Notes: generated by a model not told the origin, from the letters alone. DNA of 64,000 bases from WLXB01 sp040221475 (GCA_040221475.1 JAVKEJ010000058.1:496001-560000), one strand, 5' to 3'; numbered from the stretch's first letter, positions 1-8,127 are shown. A program made the numbers and translations.

Positions 1-381
1 ATCAAACATGCCGACCGTCTCTGGTGAGAGGTCGTAGACTGTCATTTCTTGGCGTTGGCACTGGTTATCTCTGTACCCGAGGGCATCACGGCAAAGGTCG
101 AATGTGTCCCAGGCGGTGCGTTTTATATTCAGATCAAGATGGTCAGAAAAATCGTCGATGGCCAACACTTCGCTGGCACCACGCTTAAGCGCCTCAAAAG
201 TCCAAAAGCCATCCCACGCCCCTATGTCTAAAACACGCTTTCCTGTCAGGTCTGTAGGAATACCATAAGTGTCTATGTCTATTGGTGCCCAGCCGGGCGT
301 TGTAATGCCATCTGTCAGTTCAATATGATGGTACCAATACTCAACGGCGTTGATTTTAGCTTGTAGCGCAGGATTAGACAT
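1..381 (-). CDS. Class I SAM-dependent methyltransferase, DUF1698-like, C-terminus cut by window edge
   Basis: The reverse strand from the ATG at 381 reads 127 codons without a stop and runs off the window. After an N-terminal helix region containing WYHHIEL there is a clear SAM-binding motif I (LDIGAWDGFW, about residues 51-60) followed by an acidic strand end (AIDDF). The WAPIDID...GIPTDLTGKRVLDIGAWDG arrangement resembles the DUF1698/CmoB-like methyltransferases; the substrate is unknown. The start lies only 9 bases beyond the stop of the TRAP large permease on the same strand, so it is probably the last gene of that operon. The family call is by motif only. Confidence 0.8.
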   Translation of the reverse strand, partial: MSNPALQAKINAVEYWYHHIELTDGITTPGWAPIDIDTYGIPTDLTGKRVLDIGAWDGFWTFEALKRGASEVLAIDDFSDHLDLNIKRTAWDTFDLCRDALGYRDNQCQRQEMTVYDLSPETVGMFD

Positions 382-390
382 GAGTGCTGT

Positions 391-1704
391 CTAATCAATC
401 AAGAACAGCGAGAGCGACGGCACAAACATCACAATGATCAGACACAGCAGCATCAAGAGGATAAAGGGAATCACCCCCTTAACGATAGTCAGGAAATCTT
501 CACGGAATGCTCCCATGGCAATAATGATGTTTAGCCCCATGGGCGGTGTGAGGTAGCCGATTTCCAAGTTGACAATCATCATGATACCGAAGTGGATGGT
601 ATCCATGCCGTAATCTGCGGCCATGGGTGGCAGCAGGGGGCTCAAGATTAAAATGGCAGCGCCGATATCAAGAAACAGGCCAACAGCCAACAGCAACAAG
701 TTGGTCATCAGCAGGAACAGCAATTTTGAATCAATGAACGTGGTCATCACGTCAACAATCCGGCCCGGCACTTGCTCGTAGGTCATGAACACATTTAACG
801 ACAGTGCAATCGCGAGAATGGGAAACAAGCTACCCATTAAGGTTGAGGTGTCGCCGACCACCCGCCACACCAACTTTCCTGCATCTTTGAAAGTTTCACC
901 TAAGTCACCAAAGCGACCAGAGACGAGATGCATAAGGCCGTGTTTGTGAGCAAAGATTTCAACGCTTAATGCAGTGAGCACGGCAACGGCGGCTGACTCC
1001 GTGGGAGTGAAGTAACCGGAGTAGATCCCGCCGAGAATCACCACAGGTGTCATCAACGCGAAGATGGCCCCTTTGAAGGTGCTCCATATTTCGCTTAGTT
1101 CCCAGAGGTCGCCACGTTTCGACCAATTCACCGTCATGGCGTAGAGGCTCAAGACGACCAAAATGAGCGCTGCGGGTCCGGTGCCAGCAAGAAACAGATC
1201 GGCAATGGAGGATTGCGTCATCACACCATACAAAATGAGCGGAATCGACGGCGGAATGATAATCCCAAGTGTGCCACCCGCGCACAACATACCGATGGAG
1301 AAGGGGCGGGAGTAGCCCTCCTGAATCAGGGCCGGATACATAATCGAGCCAACGGCCAACAATGTAACGGCCGAAGATCCTGAAATGGCGGCAAACACGC
1401 CGCAGGATAACAGACCGGCGATGGCCAGCCCGCCCGGAATAGGTTTGGTCAGCGAGCGCATCAACAGGATCAGGCGCTCAGCGATGGAGCCTTGCGACAT
1501 GATGGAGCCGGCGAGAATGTAAAGTGGGATCGACAGCAGGACTTCGCGGTTAGATGCGTCCCACATGTCGTAGACGACGTTCATCAACTCGCCGCCGCCC
1601 CAGAAGTAGTAGGCCCAGAACGTTGCCACCCCAAGGATGACGATGATGTTCATCCTTAAGATCAAAAGTGCGATCAGGATGACCGCCAGCAGCAAACCAT
1701 TCAT
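391..1704 (-). CDS. dctM: TRAP transporter large permease (DctM-type)
   Basis: The product has 437 residues, usual for DctM. It is strongly hydrophobic, with roughly a dozen membrane segments, and carries family stretches such as IPLYILAGSIM, SGSSAVTLLAVGSIMYPAL and GIIIPPSIPLILYGV. It is the ion-coupled membrane subunit of a tripartite ATP-independent periplasmic transporter, working with the small permease and the soluble binding protein encoded just upstream. The ATG overlaps the end of dctQ by four bases, so the two are translationally coupled. The substrate cannot be read from the sequence; TRAP systems usually import carboxylates or other anionic organic acids. Confidence 0.95.
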   Translation of the reverse strand: MNGLLLAVILIALLILRMNIIVILGVATFWAYYFWGGGELMNVVYDMWDASNREVLLSIPLYILAGSIMSQGSIAERLILLMRSLTKPIPGGLAIAGLLSCGVFAAISGSSAVTLLAVGSIMYPALIQEGYSRPFSIGMLCAGGTLGIIIPPSIPLILYGVMTQSSIADLFLAGTGPAALILVVLSLYAMTVNWSKRGDLWELSEIWSTFKGAIFALMTPVVILGGIYSGYFTPTESAAVAVLTALSVEIFAHKHGLMHLVSGRFGDLGETFKDAGKLVWRVVGDTSTLMGSLFPILAIALSLNVFMTYEQVPGRIVDVMTTFIDSKLLFLLMTNLLLLAVGLFLDIGAAILILSPLLPPMAADYGMDTIHFGIMMIVNLEIGYLTPPMGLNIIIAMGAFREDFLTIVKGVIPFILLMLLCLIIVMFVPSLSLFLID

Positions 1705-2276
1705 CGCTGCGTTTCCTGCCGGTAATCACGCTCGCCATCTTTAATGCCTTCGGCTGAGGTGTCTGTCGCGATCTCTATACCTTCGACGGACTCCGGGGGG
1801 ACAGGGCGCAATTCAAGAAAAATGCCGTATAGGGTGTGTCGAACGGCCACCAAGGCAAATCCAAGCACAATAAAGCCCTGCACCGGCCAGATAGGCCACC
1901 GTAATACGGCTGAGACATCTCTCAACTCGTAGCTTTCATAGGCAACGCTAAAGGCGATGTAGGCCAGAAAATAGCAGAACACAGCAAAGCCCAGTTCGCC
2001 AATGCGATTGGCCAAGTCATCCCAGCGGCGCAAAATAATATCAGCAAAGCGCGGCCTGAAATGAGATCCGTTGGCAGAGGCCAGTGATACACCCATGTAG
2101 GCAACGATGATCATGCCGACCACGCCGACTTGTGGTGCGCCAAACCATCCGGATCCTGTGAACTCGCGACGCAACACGTCGCCCATCAGCGCGCCGGCCA
2201 TCACTAAAAAGGCGATGAAGCACAGGCTTTGCTCAAACAGTTTCAGATAGTGCAGGAAGGCTTTTGCCTTTTGCAA
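1701..2276 (-). CDS. dctQ: TRAP transporter small permease (DctQ-type)
   Basis: The 191-residue protein has about four predicted membrane segments, including FEQSLCFIAFLVMAGALMGDVLRREF and VGVVGMIIVAYMGVSLASA (together a typical DctQ core with the GxSLAxxxGxHxR pattern, here ANGSHFRPRF). It pairs with DctM in the inner membrane. The C-terminal 30 or so residues are hydrophilic and acidic. It overlaps dctM by four bases and follows dctP after about 108 bases in which I see no gene. Function is assigned from family features and the canonical P-Q-M gene order. Confidence 0.92.
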   Translation of the reverse strand: MQKAKAFLHYLKLFEQSLCFIAFLVMAGALMGDVLRREFTGSGWFGAPQVGVVGMIIVAYMGVSLASANGSHFRPRFADIILRRWDDLANRIGELGFAVFCYFLAYIAFSVAYESYELRDVSAVLRWPIWPVQGFIVLGFALVAVRHTLYGIFLELRPVPPESVEGIEIATDTSAEGIKDGERDYRQETQR

Positions 2277-2384
2277 AACGAAGTCCCCAAGCGATTCAAA
2301 AACGTTTCTGTTGAAGCCATCTTATCGATTGGGCCAGAGGTTGCAATCGCATTACGGCAGAAACGCCTTATTCTGGTGGCGTGG

Positions 2385-3386
2385 CTATTCTACGGATGCA
2401 GATTGTGCAGCGAAGGCGCGCTTGCCGTCTTGGATTGCGGCGTACACCTCTTTGGCCCGTCCTCCGATTTCATCGAGAATGATGCTGTGCGAGGGTGCTG
2501 TTGCTTCAACCCATAGGGCGCGTTGGTCTGGTGTCGGGGTGTGAATAGAGATTCCTCGTTCCACCATGTTGGATTTGAGGTTGGTAATCAGGGTGCGGAC
2601 ATCTTCACGGGCAGGGGCGATGGGGAAAAATGCATCTTTGATCACAGCGCGCTGCTCATCGGTTAAGCTATCCCACCACTGTTTGTTGGCCATCTGAATA
2701 CCTTGATCGTAGGATTGGTTCGTCTCAGTGACGTCTGTCGCGAAACCTGACAGTCCGTAATAGAAAAACACCAGACTCGACAGGCCACCATCCACGAGGC
2801 CGGTCTGGAGCGCTGGTGCAATGTCTGCTGTGCCCAAAGGAATTGAGTCTGCTCCGACAGATTGCAGGAAGGCTTGCGCCGCGAAATTGGGGGATCCACG
2901 AAGTTTCAACCCTTCTGCCGCCGCTGGAGTCAAGACGGGCTTGTTGGCATAAAGCGTGTTCCAGCCAACCTCGGACCATTCCAGAAAAACCAAGCCCCGG
3001 TCTGCGAGAAAGTCCGTAAAAATGCTCTGAAGGTAGTTATCGAAGACAAAGTCGACTTCTTCTTCTGAGTCAAATAGGAAAGGAATCATCGGCACAGCGG
3101 CCTCAGGAATAATGCCAGCCAAGCCCCACATGGTGATGCCGCCAATCTGGATACGGTTACGCCTGAGCGCCGTCAGCATTGTTTCTTCTGTGCCGACTTC
3201 ACCGCGGATGAAGTATTCCATTTCGACAATAGGAGACTCATTAATTTTTGCTTTGAAGTAGTCCCAATGGTGGTCCCAAGGGGAGTCAACTTGGGACAGG
3301 GCGGTCACTTTGCCGCGCGCGATGCCGTCCGCTAAGGCGGGCGCGGTGAGCAGTAAAACAAATAACAGTGTGGCGATCCGGCCCAT
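2385..3386 (-). CDS. dctP: TRAP transporter substrate-binding protein (DctP-type)
   Basis: This 333-residue periplasmic binding protein has a signal peptide of about 19 residues (hydrophobic core LLFVLLLTAPALA). Features of the DctP fold are FIRGEVGTEETMLTALRRN near the start, the hinge/ligand stretch around LRGSPNFAAQAFLQSVGA with the conserved arginine region, and LQTGLVDGGLSSLVFFYYG. It delivers substrate to the DctQM permease encoded next. The start ATG has a good upstream GGAGAC-type ribosome site. It clearly shares a subfamily with the orphan binding protein at 9130-10149. The promoter region shared with the divergent CpeT-like gene contains a perfect inverted repeat. Confidence 0.93.
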   Translation of the reverse strand: MGRIATLLFVLLLTAPALADGIARGKVTALSQVDSPWDHHWDYFKAKINESPIVEMEYFIRGEVGTEETMLTALRRNRIQIGGITMWGLAGIIPEAAVPMIPFLFDSEEEVDFVFDNYLQSIFTDFLADRGLVFLEWSEVGWNTLYANKPVLTPAAAEGLKLRGSPNFAAQAFLQSVGADSIPLGTADIAPALQTGLVDGGLSSLVFFYYGLSGFATDVTETNQSYDQGIQMANKQWWDSLTDEQRAVIKDAFFPIAPAREDVRTLITNLKSNMVERGISIHTPTPDQRALWVEATAPSHSIILDEIGGRAKEVYAAIQDGKRAFAAQSASVE

Positions 3387-3404
3387 TCGAGTCTCCTTGG
3401 GTAT

Positions 3405-3440
3405 TAACCTTAATTTCAGTCTCTAAGCTGATTAAGGTTA
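3405..3440. promoter_or_regulatory. Perfect 10-bp inverted repeat, candidate operator between divergent genes
   Basis: The arms taaccttaat (3405-3414) and attaaggtta (3431-3440) are exact reverse complements separated by 16 bases. The site lies 19-54 bases upstream of the dctP start and about 66-101 bases upstream of the CpeT-like start, so a dimeric regulator bound here could control both directions. No regulator gene is adjacent. The repeat is directly visible; its role is inference. Confidence 0.5.
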
Positions 3441-3505
3441 GACTATGACTGTCTTAAAACGACATTGTACGACTTTGGCACGTTAAGTAAGGGCTATATA
3501 AGCAT

Positions 3506-4162
3506 ATGACCTCAAGACTAAAGATCGCATGTATCATTTTGGCGGCTTGGGTGCTGCCCGTGAAGGTGCAAGCGGAAACATTAAGTCAAGCTGATATGGC
3601 TCAGCTGTTAGAGTGGGTGCAAGGCCGGTATTCCAATCAACAGCAATTCGACACAGGCGGGGTTACCAAAGCCTCTGATCTTTTGTTTCCGGTGTTTGAG
3701 AAAATTGATGTCCCGGCGTTTGGCGACTCTGTTATTTATCTTCAATGGCCTATCGGCAGCTCCACAGGTGATTTGCAACGACAACGCATTTGGGTGTTTA
3801 ACCTGAATGAAACGACCGGCAGAATCACTATGGATTTCTTCACTTTGAAGGAGCCGGACGCTTGGTTGAATGCGCATTTATATCCCCAAAAGGTTCGTGG
3901 GATGACGCGGGGGGACACCATTGGCTATCCCGAAACATGTTTGCTGCCGGTGTCCCGAGAAGGTGGCCAGTTTGTCGCGCGTATCCCAAAAACATGTGAA
4001 ATCGTTTCACAGGGCACCCAGACGACGATGACTTTAGAGTCTCATATAGTGATTTCTAGCGATCAGCTGACGTATCGGGAAGCTGGCCTGAAGGCGGATG
4101 GGTCTGTGGTGTTTCGGGTTCCGGCCACAGAGGAATATGTGTTCGACCGCCTAATTGATTAA
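3506..4162 (+). CDS. Secreted CpcT/CpeT-family protein
   Basis: The 218-residue product starts with a cleavable signal peptide (CIILAAWVLPVKVQA, cleavage near residue 23). The mature part follows the CpcT/CpeT chromophore-lyase layout: GRYSNQQQ near the N-terminus, YLQWPIG, then QRQRIWVFNLN...FFTLKEPDAW, a mid-protein ETCLLP...GGQFVARI segment and a C-terminal EEYVFDRL. In cyanobacteria such proteins attach phycobilins to phycobiliproteins. None of those partners is visible here and this copy is exported, so it probably does something else, such as binding a tetrapyrrole or lipid-like ligand. It diverges from the TRAP operon across the inverted repeat. Confidence 0.75.
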   Translation: MTSRLKIACIILAAWVLPVKVQAETLSQADMAQLLEWVQGRYSNQQQFDTGGVTKASDLLFPVFEKIDVPAFGDSVIYLQWPIGSSTGDLQRQRIWVFNLNETTGRITMDFFTLKEPDAWLNAHLYPQKVRGMTRGDTIGYPETCLLPVSREGGQFVARIPKTCEIVSQGTQTTMTLESHIVISSDQLTYREAGLKADGSVVFRVPATEEYVFDRLID

Positions 4163-4178
4163 GCGCTATTCCTGCTAT

Positions 4179-4421
4179 TCAACTGCCTGAAGGTGCGATG
4201 ATGTCTTCCATCGGCTCTTTAAAAGGCCCGGAATAGGGTTTGGTTTTCCAGATCATTGTGCAGAAAAACGCATGAGACAGACCAAAAAACAGCCACACGG
4301 GCCAGGGCGGCAACGCGCCTAAAAGAACAACCGTCATCGTCAAAAGGATAATCACTACGGCGATTGTCATCCAGATAATGACGCGCTTGCGGTTCATCGG
4401 CGGGTTTGGTGATTTAGCCAT
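4179..4421 (-). CDS. Small two-helix membrane protein, unknown function
   Basis: The 80-residue product has a basic N-terminus (NRKRVIIW) and two hydrophobic segments, about residues 14-36 and 40-56, followed by a short polar tail MIWKTKPYSGPFKEP. It converges with the CpeT-like gene, with 16 bases between stops. I do not recognise the family. The tail motif MIWKTKPYS recurs, at both DNA and peptide level, in a short reading frame at 31399-31488. An alternative start is the methionine at codon 9. Confidence 0.6.
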   Translation of the reverse strand: MAKSPNPPMNRKRVIIWMTIAVVIILLTMTVVLLGALPPWPVWLFFGLSHAFFCTMIWKTKPYSGPFKEPMEDIIAPSGS

Positions 4422-4560
4422 AGGCGCAGCATAGCGTTTCGGGCTTTTACAGCCAAGAGTGTGCTGAGGGCGTTGCGGTTTTGCTTTGCGGCTGACAGGC
4501 GAGCTTGAATCGCTAGAATGTGGGCCAATATCTGTGCTTCAGCCTCTGCGTCTCCCCCAT

Positions 4561-4605
4561 TAGGGTTCCAGCGCATAGGGTTCCAGCGCATAGGGTTCCA
4601 GCAGA
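4561..4605. repeat. Three tandem copies of a 15-bp unit
   Basis: The unit tagggttccagcgca occurs at 4561-4575, exactly again at 4576-4590, and with its last bases changed at 4591-4605. It sits immediately upstream of the glutathione transferase gene, and the unit length is a multiple of three. Copy number could vary by slippage; no function is evident. Confidence 0.9.
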
Positions 4606-4621
4606 TAGAAAAGGGATATCC

Positions 4622-5314
4622 ATGATCGATTTATACTACTGGCCAACGCCCAATGGTCACAAAATCCCCATCATGCTGGAGGAATGTGGCCTGGAGTATC
4701 AGGTCCACCCCATTAACATGCTAAAGGGTGATCAGTTCGAAGAGTCATTCTTGAAGATCAACCCCAACAACAAAATCCCAGCTATCGTTGATCAGGACGG
4801 CCCCGAGGGTAAGCCCTATAAGGTCTTCGAATCGGGCGCGATTCTATTGTACTTGGCGGAGAAGACCAAAAAATTTATCCCTGAAGACCCAGTCGGTCGC
4901 TATGACACAATACAGTGGTTGTTCTTTCAGATGGCCAATGTTGGTCCGATGTTTGGTCAGTGCGGACACTTCTTGCAGTACGCGCCACAACGCATTCAGT
5001 ACGGTATCGACCGTTATCAAGGCGAGACCAAGCGCCTGTATCGGGTTATGGATAAACGCCTCGATGAGGTAGACTATCTTGCGGGTGATTATTCCATTGC
5101 GGATATGGCTACGTATCCGTGGGTTAAGATCAACCATTTTCATGAGATCGATATGGATGAGTACCCCAACGTCAAGCGGTGGAGAGAGGCTGTGGGCAAT
5201 CGTCCCGCTGTTGTCGCCGGATGCGCGTTGCTTGAAGATGTTATGAAGCTTGGCGATCCAGACGACGAAGCGTTTGACAATCTGTTTAATAAGCAATCTG
5301 AAGACCGGAGGTAG
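4622..5314 (+). CDS. yfcG: Nu-class glutathione S-transferase / disulfide-bond oxidoreductase (YfcG-like)
   Basis: The 230-residue product matches the YfcG pattern: an N-terminal thioredoxin fold opening MIDLYYWPTPNGHKIPIMLEE with the TPNGHK glutathione-site motif, then NPNNKIPAIVD and FESGAILLYLAEKT, followed by an all-helical C-terminal domain (QWLFFQMANVGPMFGQ). YfcG enzymes bind glutathione and show disulfide reductase and peroxidase activity rather than classic conjugation. The frame is open back to an ATG at 4520, but that extension is encoded by the 15-bp tandem repeats and has no family counterpart, so I take the ATG at 4622. An isochorismatase-like hydrolase follows 6 bases after the stop. 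Confidence 0.92.
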   Translation: MIDLYYWPTPNGHKIPIMLEECGLEYQVHPINMLKGDQFEESFLKINPNNKIPAIVDQDGPEGKPYKVFESGAILLYLAEKTKKFIPEDPVGRYDTIQWLFFQMANVGPMFGQCGHFLQYAPQRIQYGIDRYQGETKRLYRVMDKRLDEVDYLAGDYSIADMATYPWVKINHFHEIDMDEYPNVKRWREAVGNRPAVVAGCALLEDVMKLGDPDDEAFDNLFNKQSEDRR

Positions 5315-5320
5315 GGCACT

Positions 5321-5872
5321 GTGATTCTTGATCGCGATAAGTCGCATCTGATTATCGTCGATGTCCAGGAGCGTTTGGTCCCGGCCTTGCAAGGGGGTGA
5401 TCAGGCGATTGAACAATGTGCTCTGCTCATGCGCGGTGCGTCTGAATTAGGTGTGCCTATTTTAATGTCTGAACAATATCCCAAAGGTCTGGGGCCAACA
5501 GTTTCTGTGCTGGAGAACTTAGCTGGGGATGCGGTGCGGCGAGAGAAAATGCATTTCTCCTGTGCGGCTGATCCAGATATTCTCGCCGATGTCGCCAATG
5601 CGGCCAATGCCGGGCGGCGTCAGATCGTGCTTGCGGGAATAGAAGCCCACGTTTGTGTTTTGCAATCTGCGCTCGGATTTAAGCAGGCTGGGTTTGATGT
5701 GTATGTGGCGATGGATGCGACGGCGTCCCGTTGTGCAGAGAGTGTCAGCCTGGCCAAAGACCGATTGCTCGCCAATCGCATCACGCCTGTAAATGTTGAG
5801 ATGGTATTATTTGAATGGTTGCAAGTGTCTGGCACGCCAGAATTTAAAGCCGTCAGCAAGATGGTGAAGTAG
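5321..5872 (+). CDS. Isochorismatase-family cysteine hydrolase
   Basis: The 183-residue protein has the family fold with the catalytic aspartate in LIIVDVQERL near the N-terminus and the nucleophilic cysteine in AGIEAHVCVLQSAL. It is close to the YcaC-like/hydrolase-1 members. The start is GTG at 5321, with a strong CGGAGG ribosome site overlapping the end of the upstream transferase gene, which suggests one transcript. The substrate is unknown; members cleave amides, carbamoyl groups or isochorismate. It converges on ilvA. Confidence 0.88.
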   Translation: MILDRDKSHLIIVDVQERLVPALQGGDQAIEQCALLMRGASELGVPILMSEQYPKGLGPTVSVLENLAGDAVRREKMHFSCAADPDILADVANAANAGRRQIVLAGIEAHVCVLQSALGFKQAGFDVYVAMDATASRCAESVSLAKDRLLANRITPVNVEMVLFEWLQVSGTPEFKAVSKMVK

Positions 5873-5927
5873 CCACTTCTGTTAGACGTCGTAACTAGTG
5901 GCGCTGTCTAGTACATCTAAACAAACA

Positions 5928-7145
5928 TTAGGGCGCAGTTGGGTCTTTGATTCGGATTGTGAATCCAGCCTCTGTGAGGTGGCTGATTACCAGTTGCGCA
6001 TGCTCTTTATCACGGGTTTCGATCGTGATGTTCAGTCGTGCGGCGCTGGCGGAGAGGTCCATCGCGAAGCGTGTATGGGCTACCTCCAACACATTGGCGC
6101 CCAGTTCGGCGCAAATGGTGGCCACCGCGTTCAGTTGCCCTGGCTTATCAGGCATAGCAATAGACAGTGTGAGCACTTGGCCAAGCCGAACTAGGTCGCG
6201 CATCAAGACGGAGGACAGCATTCGCGCATCAATATTGCCGCCGGAGAGTATCAATCCGACACGCTTTCCCGCAAATTTCTCCGGATGTTCAAGTATGGCT
6301 GCCAGCGCAGCCGCGCCCGCGCCTTCGGCGACGACTTTGTCAATGGACAGAAACATAGACACCGCGCGTTCCATGCTGGTTTCACTTACCGTTAAAACAT
6401 CTTTTACATGCTGCTCAATCAGAGGGAGCGTGTTCGGGCCTGGTGTTTTGACGGCGATCCCTTCGCCAAGGGTCGAACCTTCGCAGGGGAGCTTTGTTTG
6501 TTTGAGCGCGTTTGTTAATGACGGATAGAGTTCCGGTTCGACACCAATGATGTCGATGCCCGGCTTCAATCCTTTTGCGGCCACAGCACAGCCAGAGATC
6601 AGTCCGCCTCCGCCGACAGGTGCTATTAAAACATCAAGAGATGGGTCGTCCTCAAGCATCTCAAGGCCGATGGTGCCCTGGCCGGAAATGACAGCAATGT
6701 CGTTATATGGGTGCACAAAGGTGAAGTCATGCTCTTCGGCTAGCACGTTGGCATGCGCCGCAGCCTCTTCAAGCGTGTCTCCTTCAAGCTCAACTTTGGC
6801 ACCATACCCAGCTGTCTTGCGGACTTTCACAAAGGGAGTGCCTTTTGGCATGACAATGGTCGCGGGAATACTCAAACGTTGCGCCTGATAAGCGAGACCT
6901 TGAGCATGGTTGCCCGCTGACATGGTGACCACGCCAGCGGTACGCTCTGCCTCGTTCAAGAGAGAAAGCCGTGCGAGTGCGCCGCGTGATTTGAAAGCGC
7001 CGGTATGCTGCAGGTTTTCGTACTTCACAACGATCTGTGTCCCGAGGCGGCGCGAAAGCGCTTCAGACTCTAAGAACGGGGTGCGCACGATTCCGCTTTT
7101 GATGCGCTCAGCCGTCGCTTTAATATCTATTAGAGTCAGGCTCAT
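5928..7145 (-). CDS. ilvA: Threonine ammonia-lyase with C-terminal ACT domain
   Basis: The 405-residue PLP enzyme converts threonine to 2-oxobutanoate and ammonia, feeding isoleucine synthesis or threonine degradation. The PLP lysine is in AFKSRGAL (about residue 52), the glycine-rich phosphate loop is around PVGGGGLISG, and the C-terminal 80 residues form one ACT-like domain (LTLSIAMPDKPGQLNAVATI). This is the medium-length form, shorter than the 510-residue E. coli IlvA. The ATG at 7145 overlaps by ATGA the stop of a 20-codon reading frame that carries the stronger ribosome site, so its translation is probably coupled to that leader. Confidence 0.93.
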   Translation of the reverse strand: MSLTLIDIKATAERIKSGIVRTPFLESEALSRRLGTQIVVKYENLQHTGAFKSRGALARLSLLNEAERTAGVVTMSAGNHAQGLAYQAQRLSIPATIVMPKGTPFVKVRKTAGYGAKVELEGDTLEEAAAHANVLAEEHDFTFVHPYNDIAVISGQGTIGLEMLEDDPSLDVLIAPVGGGGLISGCAVAAKGLKPGIDIIGVEPELYPSLTNALKQTKLPCEGSTLGEGIAVKTPGPNTLPLIEQHVKDVLTVSETSMERAVSMFLSIDKVVAEGAGAAALAAILEHPEKFAGKRVGLILSGGNIDARMLSSVLMRDLVRLGQVLTLSIAMPDKPGQLNAVATICAELGANVLEVAHTRFAMDLSASAARLNITIETRDKEHAQLVISHLTEAGFTIRIKDPTAP

Positions 7146-7204
7146 GAGGCCCTCACCTTCAAAGAGCGCACGGGAAGCGTCAACGTTAGTTTTTCTGGGA
7201 CCAT
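7142..7204 (-). CDS. Putative 20-residue leader peptide upstream of ilvA
   Basis: An ATG at 7204 opens a 20-codon frame whose TGA stop overlaps the ilvA ATG. It is preceded at ideal spacing (9 bases) by AAGGAGG, complement of 7214-7220, a better ribosome site than the one directly before ilvA. The peptide contains four leucine, three valine and two threonine codons, a composition reminiscent of branched-chain amino-acid leader peptides. I infer translational coupling or attenuation of ilvA. It could instead be the N-terminus of a frameshifted longer IlvA, but the enzyme is complete from 7145. Confidence 0.5.
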   Translation of the reverse strand: MVPEKLTLTLPVRSLKVRAS

Positions 7205-7213
7205 GATCGCCGG

Positions 7214-7220
7214 CCTCCTT
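7214..7220 (-). promoter_or_regulatory. Strong ribosome binding site of the ilvA leader
   Basis: The reverse strand reads aaggagg, a perfect anti-Shine-Dalgarno match, 9 bases before the leader ATG. It decides that translation on this transcript probably begins at 7204 rather than at the ilvA ATG 59 bases further on. Confidence 0.65.
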
Positions 7221-7256
7221 AGGTTTATTTCATTTAGAACTCATGCGCGGGCGCGG

Positions 7257-7280
7257 CCCGGATCTCCTTAGAGAGCCGGG
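7257..7280 (-). other. Hairpin in the 5' leader of ilvA
   Basis: The arms cccgg-a-tctc (7257-7266) and gaga-g-ccggg (7271-7280) form nine base pairs around one A/G mismatch with a four-base loop. There is no T-run after it on either strand, so it is not an obvious terminator. Together with the leader peptide it may form a regulatory 5' region. Confidence 0.4.
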
Positions 7281-7359
7281 ATCATAATTCGTGCAATGGC
7301 GGTCCTGACGATCATGGTTCTTGATTAGCAGCCTGAAGGCTGAGCGTCTAGGGGACAGC

Positions 7360-8127
7360 CTATGAAGGAGGTGTCTGAGGCAGAAAAATGAAGTTAAAAA
7401 TGTAGGACGGTTTTCCCACGGATGAGCGGTGGTCAGCGTCCGGATTAAAATCAGAAATTGGCCGCAGCTCGTCGCTTCTCATAAAGCGCGCCTCATAACC
7501 CAGTGCGGTGATTTCCATGATAGAAGACTCGATAGGGCGGCCTGTATGCCGCTCTTCAAGCTCAATCAGGAGTGTCGGTTTGCACTGCTTTAACGTTTCT
7601 TCAGCCCCCCGCAGCACCTCGGCTTCAAAGCCCTCAACGTCGATTTTTATGAAGCCAACATTCTCAAAAGCGAAGGAGTCTAAGGTCCTCACTTCAACCG
7701 GAATGGCGGCGTGAGGAGACTCTGCCTTGTTTGAATTGAGAGATCCCATCTGGTTTGAGTAGCCGCTGCCCCTCTGTGGTAAAAACAAAGGCGCTTGCCC
7801 TGCCATGTCTGATAACGCTAGCGGGTAGGTCGAGACATTTTGTGGCAGGGCGCGGTTCAGCCATTGGTAGGCTTTGGGGTTTGGTTCAAACGCATGCACA
7901 TGCGTTGCTAGGTCAGCAAGTAACCACGTGTATATACCTTTGTTTGCGCCCACATCCAAGGCTGCACGGTCCGCGGGAACAATGTCTTTCAGGATGCGAA
8001 GCTCGGCCTCCCCTTTTCGGAGATTCTTACGCACGAGATATTGTGCATAGAGCCGGGGTGGAATGCAGGTGAACTTAAGCCATTCATTAAAAGAGAACGA
8101 CGGCGCAGAGGTAGCAGATGTTGTCAT
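7360..8127 (-). CDS. FkbM-family methyltransferase
   Basis: The 255-residue SAM-dependent methyltransferase has motif I DVGANKGIYTWLLA followed by VHAFEPNP and the FkbM hallmark IKIDVEGFEAEVLRG. Family members O-methylate sugars, polyketides or other metabolites. It is transcribed toward ilvA and lies divergent to the DMT exporter. There is no glycan cluster around it, so the substrate cannot be proposed. Confidence 0.9.
   Translation of the reverse strand: MTTSATSAPSFSFNEWLKFTCIPPRLYAQYLVRKNLRKGEAELRILKDIVPADRAALDVGANKGIYTWLLADLATHVHAFEPNPKAYQWLNRALPQNVSTYPLALSDMAGQAPLFLPQRGSGYSNQMGSLNSNKAESPHAAIPVEVRTLDSFAFENVGFIKIDVEGFEAEVLRGAEETLKQCKPTLLIELEERHTGRPIESSIMEITALGYEARFMRSDELRPISDFNPDADHRSSVGKPSYIFNFIFLPQTPPS

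Noticed and set aside
4394..4591. 65-codon minus-strand frame overlapping the small membrane protein
   Set aside because: It has repeat-derived MRWNP units, no recognisable fold and overlap with a better gene; most likely chance.
4520..4621. N-terminal extension of the YfcG-like protein from an upstream ATG
   Set aside because: It is made of the 15-bp tandem repeat, has no family counterpart, and the ATG at 4622 matches the conserved N-terminus exactly.
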